From Lepidurus packardi (taxonomy: Eukaryota > Arthropoda > Branchiopoda > Notostraca > Triopsidae), in NCBI GenBank assembly GCA_023053545.1, contig JAKZAN010000001.1:6282565-6346564 (forward strand): a stretch of 64,000 nt of DNA, given 5' to 3'. Position 1 is the first letter of the stretch. The number at the start of each line of letters is the position of its first letter. Below are positions 58,101-64,000 of the stretch, one piece after another. The position numbers were made by a program, and so were the translations under genes. Below the pieces are notes generated by a model, which did no database searches, was not told where the DNA came from, and saw nothing but the letters and a program-made list of their open reading frames with translations.

Positions 58101-59583
58101 CAAGGAACCTGAGAGTTACTCCGATGTTGATGAAGAAGAACCACCCACCACGACCACGACCACGACCACTACGACAGAACCTACTACGATAGTCCCAGTT
58201 CCCGAAGGACAGTGCAGATTACCCTTGCGACCTGCGGGCGACCGCGATATCAACGAGTTTAGCGGAACTCGCTTTGGTATGGTGTTAACAAAATTCTTGA
58301 ACTCATTTAGTTCCAACACGACTCTTTTGTAGGCAACAGCAAGGGAAGTCGTCTCGAATTCAGTGCCTTGCCTGGCAAGTACAAATCCAGATCCGAGTTT
58401 TCTGTACAGTTCCAAACATCCGCCGAGGACGGTGTCCTCTTTTACATGTCTGATACCAAACACATCGACTTCATTGCTTTGTATATGAAAGATGGCAAAG
58501 TAAGTGTCACTGGGTCGTTTCTAAGACATACGAGACTAAGAACTGCGATTCTGTTTTCTTAGCTCCGGTATGGTTTCAACTGCGGTTCAGGCCCAGCAAT
58601 CCTTGAAAGCAACGAAAGCTTTGTGGATGGGAAGTGGCACACAGCCACTTTTTTCCGAGATCAGCAAAACGGCACTTTACAAGTGGACGGCAACGTTGTG
58701 GCCCAGGGTTCTTCTCAGGGAACCACTCGCTCCATTAGCGTGGACCCGCCGTATTTCTTGGGTGGCTTATCTGACGACGCCCTGGAACTCGCCAAGGGCA
58801 ATTTGAGAGGGCTCGAAGCAGGCTTCGTTGGTTGTCTACGCGACTTGCGAATGAACAACCGACCCATCACGGACTTGGCGCAGCAAGAATCCGTGCAACC
58901 TTGTTCCACCAAAGTAGAAGTGGGCGCCTTTTTCTCAGTGGATGGCGGCTATGTCAAAATCCGTAAACATCCCCACTTACGCTTTTTATCTTGTTAATGT
59001 TGTTAATGCGTGTATCGGTTACAGAGGACAACTTCCGAGTTGGGTTCGACATCGACGTTAGTATGGAGATTAAGCCGCGTAGTACCTCTGGTTACTTGTT
59101 TTCTGTCCACGGTCGGCGAGATTTCTTGTTGCTGCAGATGGTAAATGGATCCATCACACTAAGCGTGGATAACGGCAAGGGTATCATCAAAACAACTTTT
59201 GTGCCGCCTCACGGTCACCATTTGTGTGACGGCAAATGGCACACCGTTCAAGGTATGCCTTCGACGTCCTCATTACAAATAGTAATTTACTAACTTTTTT
59301 ACATAATCTCGTGATAGCTACCAAGACCAAGAATGTAGTCACTTTGGGAGTTGATGATGTCTTTGGTGACCCTGGAATTGGTCTACCAGGCGCTTCGGCT
59401 ACCGACACCAACAGTCCGCTCTACGTAGGCGGTCATCCCAACCCGGGTAAAGCCAGGGGGATGTTGACTACCGAGCAATACGTCGGTTGCATCCGCCGTT
59501 TGGTCATGGACAAGACCGAAAACAAACTGGGCAACGCCGAGGTGTTTGGTAGTGTTACAACTACTACTTGCCCTACCATCTAA
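44365..59583 (+). CDS. LanA: Laminin subunit alpha (LanA, alpha-3/5 type)
   Basis: Basement-membrane heterotrimer chain. 47 exons in consistent phase give 3,691 residues, close to Drosophila LanA. Exons: 44365-44586, 44694-44840, 45709-45836, 45896-46175, 46230-46443, 46525-46734, 46797-47069, 47169-47306, 47372-47644, 47704-47838, 47894-48058, 48142-48300, 48369-48625, 48676-49164, 49221-49392, 49455-49585, 49656-49986, 50046-50203, 50274-50670, 50726-50888, 50954-51239, 51314-52021, 52086-52213, 52268-52566, 52914-53044, 53103-53253, 53305-53531, 53640-54399, 54475-54608, 54720-54875, 54931-55118, 55189-55397, 55460-55613, 55678-55861, 55926-56056, 56144-56425, 56484-56694, 56749-56856, 56926-57150, 57200-57522, 57582-57829, 57886-57996, 58058-58276, 58333-58499, 58563-58962, 59025-59252, 59318-59583. 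Order: signal peptide, LN, LE array, long IV-type domain, LE, L4, LE, coiled coil, LG1-3, Thr-rich linker, LG4-5. The donor ending exon 31 is ambiguous (55,106 or 55,118, both in frame). Confidence 0.96.
48369..50450 (+). other. Laminin alpha long non-LE region (domain IV-type)
   Basis: About residues 820-1360. After an LE remnant ending '[20 protein letters not shown]', cysteines become sparse and the sequence is globular ('[13 protein letters not shown]', '[18 protein letters not shown]'). LE repeats resume at '[20 protein letters not shown]'. This extended region between two LE arrays is characteristic of alpha-3/5-type chains and absent from alpha-1/2 chains in this form, supporting the LanA assignment. 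Confidence 0.75.
51314..51860 (+). other. Laminin L4 (LamB) domain
   Basis: Most of exon 22. Family phrases '[13 protein letters not shown]'-type ('[20 protein letters not shown]'), 'LSYIMVYT', '[14 protein letters not shown]' and '[16 protein letters not shown]' are present. The domain is embedded within an LE array, with '[20 protein letters not shown]' resuming immediately after, as in other laminin alpha chains. Confidence 0.85.
52684..52844. mobile_element. hAT-like MITE in laminin intron 24
   Basis: A 161-bp element whose right end reverse-complements to cagtggtccccaacc and whose left end reads aagtgatccccaacc. The inverted ends continue with 'ttttcggtaccgcggaccgg' on the left and 'ccaccgcggcccggtgg' on the right. 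It is flanked by ctttagac (52,676-52,683) and ctatagac (52,845-52,852), an 8-bp target duplication with one mismatch. The CAGTGGTCCCCAACC terminus is typical of a widespread hAT group. This intron is 347 bp against the usual ~60 bp, and the insertion accounts for about half of the excess. Confidence 0.85.
53532..55613 (+). other. Laminin alpha coiled coil (domains I/II)
   Basis: About residues 2125-2657, exons 28-33. Heptad-rich, Gln/Lys/Glu/Ala-dominated sequence ('[15 protein letters not shown]', '[16 protein letters not shown]', '[14 protein letters not shown]') forms the trimeric rod with beta and gamma chains. It ends '[12 protein letters not shown]', leading directly into LG1. Confidence 0.85.
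55678..59583 (+). other. Laminin LG1-5 globular domains with Thr-rich linker
   Basis: Five LG modules are recognised from repeated 'FSFYFRT', 'GLIFYM/FLVG', 'DGEWHT/DGKWHT' and '[14 protein letters not shown]'-type phrases. LG1-3 run to about 57,829. The linker (57,886-58,276, ~110 residues) is Thr/Pro/Glu-rich ('[17 protein letters not shown]', '[15 protein letters not shown]'-like), then LG4-5 to the stop. LG domains bind integrins and dystroglycan. The linker is where alpha chains are proteolytically cut in other animals; cleavage here is inferred only. Confidence 0.85.
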
Positions 59584-59756
59584 AAACCCACCCAGTTTTC
59601 CTGATGGTACTCAAATACTCGTGCATCTTTCCTGTCGCTTTTCAACCCTTTTTCTTTTCCATTTTTTAAAATAATTTTTTTCTTATGAGAATTACAATAG
59701 CTCCACGCGCTTCGTCTAGCAAAACGATTGAGAAATTAATTGCAAGGGAGAATCGG

Positions 59757-59789
59757 GAATGGCAGAGTTCCGACATGGACATGACATCT
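59757..59789. repeat. Duplicate of KLHL 3' coding end
   Basis: 'gaatggcagagttccgacat' plus 12 further bases is repeated exactly at 59,908-59,940, offset 151 bp. The second copy encodes the last codons and stop region of the KLHL gene. Weaker similarity extends upstream ('tagcaaaacgattgag' vs 'tagcaaagacaattga'), indicating an old tandem duplication of about 150 bp. Confidence 0.8.
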
Positions 59790-59904
59790 TTTTCATATTT
59801 ATTATTATCTTTTTCGTAAAAATGATTACAATACTTCAACACGCCTTTTCTAGCAAAGACAATTGATCAACTAATTTCATTGGGAAGCTTTTTCGTGTTA
59901 ACAA

Positions 59905-61810
59905 TCAGGAATGGCAGAGTTCCGACATGGACATGACATCCATATCTTCCCTGCACCACGGCACGTGCAATGTTACACAGGCGTGTTCCCAAATATCTTG
60001 GGGGTATCTCTCTTGAGTAGTCCATACCCCCGTATCTAGATTGAAACAGTCGATCATGCCTGTAGCTCGGTCAAACATAACATCACTGTGAAAGCCTCCA
60101 ATGAGGAATAACTGGCTATCCATGTGCAGCACCCCGGCGTGGTACCGCGGAGAAGGAATCCTAGCTACGACTTCCCACGCGTCGTGTTGTACGTCGTACA
60201 CTTCGATCGTGTCTACGAGCACTCGGGTGGCGTCGTCTTCTTTCCATCCGCCACAGACGTAGACTTTGTTTTTGTACGTAACCAGGTGATGGTCTGCTCT
60301 GGGGGATAACATAGGAGCTTTCGTGTCCCAGACTCCTGTTTGCACGTTATAACTCTGTACGGAATCCAGAACGAAGTCATGCTCCAAGCCTCCGGTAACA
60401 AACAAGTAATGATCCAGAGCAGTGGCTGCATGTTGGGTCCTTAGTCGAGGCAGCGAGGGAATGGGAGTCCAGGCATCGCTGACGGGATCGTACTTTTCAC
60501 ATGGAGAGCCCTCATCGGGGTCCATGTCTTCTCCGTTTTCCATCGCACCTCCTATAGCGTAAAGCTGGTGCTGAACGACAGTTAGCGTAAAGCGGCACCT
60601 CTCGCGCTGCATGGGAGTAATGGGGGTCCACTTGTTGTGTCGGGGGGAGTAGCGAAACCCAAAAGGGTGAATATTTTCTTGCAACAATTGGTTAAAACAG
60701 CCTCCCACTACGAAAAGCTCATTGTCGAGGACGGCAGTTCCAAAATTGCATTGTTCCACGTGGGGAATTGTCGTTAGATGGCGCCACTTCCCCAAGCTCG
60801 GCAGGTAATAGGTAATATCGTTCGTGACACCTCCTGCCCCAAAGCCTCCCACTTTGACCAGGGCAATTTCCATGCCTCTGGCATTGACTAGATGGGCGGC
60901 TGAGGTTGAGTTAGCCAGAGACAAAGCTTCCGGCTGGTCATAATTTTGAGGATCCAATAGGGTCCCGTAGAGAGGCATGCAGTTGGTAAACATGATTTGC
61001 ATCGTTTTCGAGTTGGTACCGCACAAAAGGTCTTTGAGCACGCGGGCAGGGATATCTTTAAAACGGATATACTTGAGCAAGGCGTGAGCTTGAGGGAACC
61101 TCGAGACTTTGTCATGGAGAATCCACTGAACAACTGTGGTAAAGACTTGTTCTTCTGAACAGTCCACGGGGTAATCGCAAGAGAGGATGCGCTCCAACTG
61201 GCTAGCAGAGAGACGCTGGAATTCAGAGAGCGTTGAGAAGGGAACCAAATGGGTGCAAATAAAGCGGTAGACGTGTTTCTGGAGTTGGTGAAGGGAGTAG
61301 GTTTCGGCAAGGGTAGCGATATCGACGCAGTTTTCTAGGTCCAATTGGACTTGCAAATAGTGCGCGCAAGCCTCCACGACAGCTCCGAACTGGACGTGAC
61401 TGGCGGCTGAGAGAACGTTTTGTATGTTGGCCAGATTGAGGGACAGGCGAGCGCTGTAAGCGTACTCTAAGAGTAAGCGCATCCCTTGAGCTGAGACACC
61501 GTTTAAATAGATCTCTGGCTGACGACTTTCTAGCATGGGATCCGTGAACATGGCACGGAAATAATCGCTACAAGAAGCCAGTACCACGCGGTGTGCCTGT
61601 TGAACAAGAGTGATGCAATATAAGCATTTATCTTCTATCATTGTGTCAAATTACTTGGAAAGCTTGGCCTTCCACGACCAGTGTGACATCCAGCAAGTGC
61701 CCTTTGCATCTCAAGTTTTCCAGTCCACATAGTAAATTGCTCGTGTGGGTTCTGGATTCAAATTGGCTAGAACGGAGAGGTTTGTCAGAGATCGTGGGTA
61801 ATCCACGCAT
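59905..61810 (-). CDS. BTB-Kelch protein (KLHL family)
   Basis: Likely Cullin-3 substrate adaptor: BTB binds Cul3, BACK extends it, and the Kelch propeller binds substrate. Two exons, 61810-61655 and 61596-59905 (58-bp intron), give 615 residues. The true start is the ATG at 61,810 ('MRGLPTISDKPLRSSQFESR'), with an in-frame TAA 12 bases upstream. An ATG at 61,641 lies inside the intron and would cut the BTB domain. BTB: 'LLDVTLVVEGQAFQAHRVVL...SCSDYFRAMFTDPM' (~50-150). BACK: 'NCVDIATLAETYSLHQL' to 'ILSCDYPVDCSEEQVF'. Six Kelch blades follow with GG and Y..W signatures ('VKVGGFGAG', 'FVVGGCFN', 'YAIGGAMENG', 'FVTGGLEHD', 'YVCGGWKED', 'FLIGGFHSD'). Length and domains are complete. I cannot assign a specific KLHL number. 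Convergent with laminin, 321 bp apart. Confidence 0.92.
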
Positions 61811-62900
61811 GATGAAAAATTAAAGCTAAAAACTGAACCAGACGGGTTATTCTCTTTTCTATTTCCGTGATATGTTCACTTGATGGACAAGACGGAACAG
61901 AAGTCTAGCTTGCCGCTGCACAAATGCGTGAGAACCTGAGCACGTCAACGACTTGATGAGTAAGACACGGCATAAGTAGACACGGCATCACCAAAAAAAT
62001 GTGGTGTACCATAGAATGTGGTGTATCTTTGTTGACACAGGTTTCAGTCATACATGTTTGGTTACATAGAAACTTCTTGAAGGTATGTATAGAGGGCGGC
62101 AAAGAAAGAGTGAAAGGAAAATGCGAATCGTAAAACGTGAAACGTGAGATATTTCAAAAGTTTAAAACCTTATTTGAATACATTAAATATTTCAGTTATT
62201 AAATACCACAATAGGACTCTTGAGATTTATATTGGATTTAAGAATGTATGCAAATTAATTCACACCATATCCACATTCAAAGCGACCCTGGTACGAAGTG
62301 CAACATGAATTTACCCAATGGTTTCCTAATATTTCGAAATTCGGTACAAGGTAGACTACGTCGTGATAGCTGGGTTTTTTTCGTTTATTTTATGTTTAAA
62401 TTAACAGACAGAAATACGAAAATACGAAATGGGCGTCTCTCATGGGCTTTAGAACATGGCTTTCGCATTTTGTTATTTCGGTAATCAGCATTGTGTGTTT
62501 CGCATCTTAAGTGCTACCCGCACAAACAACACGTCATGTAGAGTACCACGTACAGCGAGTTTGACAGAAAATTTTCTAATTTGTCTTATCCTGCTTTTGC
62601 CACATTTCTTGTGAACCAAAGTGGGTTGAAGTTAAAGGTGCGTTTAGTTAAGTTCATGAACTTCACGGTTAAGGTTCAAGCCTTTCTGAAAGAATTTGAG
62701 ATTTCCGTGGTCTCTGAAAAAATACAAAGGGGTAAGATAACTTTTTTGAACTTTTTGTATTCTGAAACTAATCCAAATACGTAAGGAAATTTTATTTCGA
62801 AACCTCCCAAGACATGTTGAAACTGTAGGTGGTAAGTTGGTCCCACATTGTCATTTACAGTATGATTATGTAGGGCCTAGGGTATTTTTCGGCATCATGC
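61811..62900. other. Intergenic upstream of KLHL
   Basis: About 1.1 kb containing the KLHL promoter. Plus-strand open frames at 62,248-62,484 and 62,581-62,784 have no recognisable content. Confidence 0.5.
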
Positions 62901-62914
62901 GGGGGTATTCTGGA

Positions 62915-63175
62915 CATGAAGCTATTGGTACCTCCGCGACGACTGCTGGCGCTGCAGTTCCCTCCAAAGTGCAACATGAAGCTATTGAGTTGCACTCTGG
63001 ACGGGAATTGGTACCTCCGCGTCGGTTGGGTAGCGCTGTTGTTCCCATCCAAAAGTGCAATGAAAAAATGTTCGCGTGAGTGCGTTATACTGGTAACCAT
63101 TTTTGGAGGGGAACAGCATCGCTATAAAGTGACGCGGAGGTTACGGGGTACCAGTAGTAACTCGGGTTTTCTGGC
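62915..63175. repeat. Short tandem and inverted repeat cluster
   Basis: 'catgaagctattg' plus 'ggtacctccgcg' and 'gttccctccaaagtgcaa' phrases occur twice in direct order (62,916-62,976 and 62,977-63,062). A third copy is inverted (63,098-63,160: 'tttggaggggaacagc' ... 'acgcggaggttacggggtac'). Related sequence occurs at about 43,565. Three overlapping small ORFs here in different frames and strands are by-products of the repeat. Confidence 0.65.
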
Positions 63176-63472
63176 AAGTGCTTTTGAATCGTATTTCGTA
63201 TATTGTTAGTTCCATTTGTAAGAATTCGCAAGTCTGATATAAACAAAACAATGGACGAAATTGCATACTGTAATAAGAAAGGCCTTTATTTTTTTGCCTG
63301 TAAAAGTGAAGCAAAGAGGTAGAATCATTAGCCAAAAACAATGCAAAGAAAGAGGGACTTTTAAACAAGGTGTTGGGCACAAAGCGCGTTATAAATAACA
63401 CTAAACTACAGGGGAAAAAATGAACACCGAATCCTGGTAATTGGGATTCCAAGTCATGTTTTTAACGGATAC

Positions 63473-63793
63473 TCAGCCTCGGTAACTGCGGATAGCTAGG
63501 AACGAGCTAATGAAGTACAGCACCGTGTTGACCAGACCCATACACTGCAAAAACATTAAGTTGATCATGAGTATCACAATGAAAATCGTCATCAAGCTAT
63601 AATCAGAGAAACTAGTGGTAACGGCCTGGTAGTCCGATGCATGCGTGCGCTCGCTACTCACCCCCGCGAACATTTTATCCCCATAACCGTATTCATGTTC
63701 TTGATAGCCAAGATTTCTGCTCGCAATCTCTCTTAGTAACAGAACAGAGGCGCAGAAGTACATGACAGTTGACGGGATAGAAAACACGGACAC
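63473..63793 (-). CDS. 3' exon(s) of a small multipass membrane protein
   Basis: The reading frame enters at the acceptor 'ttgtag' just above 63,793 (first codon GTG, so not a start) and ends at TGA 63,473. It encodes a hydrophobic segment 'TVMYFCASVLLLREIAS', a polar loop with Tyr/His-rich 'YQEHEYGYGDKMFAGVSSER', and one or two more hydrophobic segments 'MTIFIVILMINLMFLQ' and 'LVNTVLYFISSFLAIRSYRG'. An exon end with a good donor (GCG|GTGAGT) is visible at 63,994, so the gene continues beyond the window through a ~200-bp intron. A potential in-frame intron lies within the exon (see findings). The layout suggests a tetraspan, MARVEL- or pasiflora-like family protein, but I do not recognise it. 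Confidence 0.6.
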   Translation of the reverse strand: MSVFSIPSTVMYFCASVLLLREIASRNLGYQEHEYGYGDKMFAGVSSERTHASDYQAVTTSFSDYSLMTIFIVILMINLMFLQCMGLVNTVLYFISSFLAIRSYRG

Positions 63794-64000
63794 CTACAAG
63801 TTGGTGAGGTTTTGTGGTACGGAGGAATTGCACGTCAAAGGATGGGTTAGTTCCAAAATGTGGGCGCGGATGGTTTTAAAGGGCGTGGTGTTTTATCCAG
63901 ATTAAGGGTTTTTGTGTCGGGTAGTAATAGGAAAGGGTTCAACAAAAGAAACAAAGAAAAACGCAAGGAATTAGCGTGATGTAATCCACTCACCGCGGCT

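Noticed and set aside
59905-61641. KLHL start at 61,641
   Set aside because: It lies in an intron and truncates the BTB domain; the upstream exon with ATG at 61,810 completes it.
62837-63209. Several small overlapping ORFs on both strands
   Set aside because: They are products of the direct and inverted repeats in this segment, with no start context or domain.
1-64000. CRISPR arrays, operons, prokaryotic ribosome-binding sites, rRNA and tRNA genes
   Set aside because: This is intron-rich animal DNA; I found no convincing tRNA cloverleaf, rRNA segment or spacer-repeat array.

Overview
The window is nuclear DNA of an animal, most likely an arthropod with a compact genome. Coding exons are separated by mostly 50-110 bp GT-AG introns. 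An interstitial TTAGG array, the arthropod telomere pentamer, is present. The long laminin alpha gene has the size and architecture of the insect LanA (alpha-3/5) type. I cannot name the species.

Layout. (1) 1-8,000 holds no gene I can support. It is a mosaic of repeats: a long duplicated block, a degenerate ~215-bp tandem repeat, a hAT-type MITE with an 8-bp target duplication, a 348-bp tandem duplication, and a nested hairpin in which a PIF/Harbinger-like MITE sits inside a TTAGG/TTACG array between the arms of a second inverted repeat. (2) 8,000-17,590 is a frameshifted rolling-circle element of the Helentron (Helitron2) class on the minus strand. From its 5' end it carries tandem subterminal units, a cysteine-protease-like plus C2H2 zinc-finger ORF, a DUF6570-like segment, an HUH/Y2 Rep domain, a Pif1 helicase and an AP-endonuclease-like (EEP) domain. 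(3) 18,641-28,360 (+) holds the start of a probable RRP36 gene, a 100-N scaffold gap, then the Mediator kinase-module subunit MED13. (4) 29,706-38,335 (-) holds glutaredoxin-2, the BLOC-1 subunit pallidin (BLOC1S6) and RBM42. The last RBM42 intron is 2.46 kb and contains, on the opposite strand, an intronless 367-codon gene for a secreted, prohormone-like protein. (5) 38,970-43,470 is a second, shorter Helentron-family copy. Its 5' ~3 kb matches the first element almost exactly, but it then switches to an RPA-like single-stranded-DNA-binding ORF. (6) 44,365-59,583 (+) is a complete laminin alpha gene, which I resolved into 47 exons and 3,691 codons in consistent phase. (7) 59,905-61,810 (-) is a two-exon BTB-Kelch (KLHL) gene, convergent with laminin. 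(8) The window ends in the 3' exons of a small membrane protein gene (-).

How the genes relate. The host genes are unrelated housekeeping and developmental genes with no shared pathway: transcription (MED13), ribosome biogenesis (RRP36), redox (GRX2), lysosome-related organelles (BLOC1S6), RNA binding (RBM42), basement membrane (laminin) and a likely Cullin-3 adaptor (KLHL). The two Helentron copies are the functional novelty. They share a protease/zinc-finger first ORF and a tandem array of 5' subterminal units ending in short perfect hairpins, and they differ in everything downstream. A technical theme also runs through the window. The two copies differ almost only by single-base indels, and MED13, RRP36 and BLOC1S6 also need one-base corrections, often in homopolymers. 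Many of the apparent pseudogenes are therefore probably uncorrected sequencing errors.
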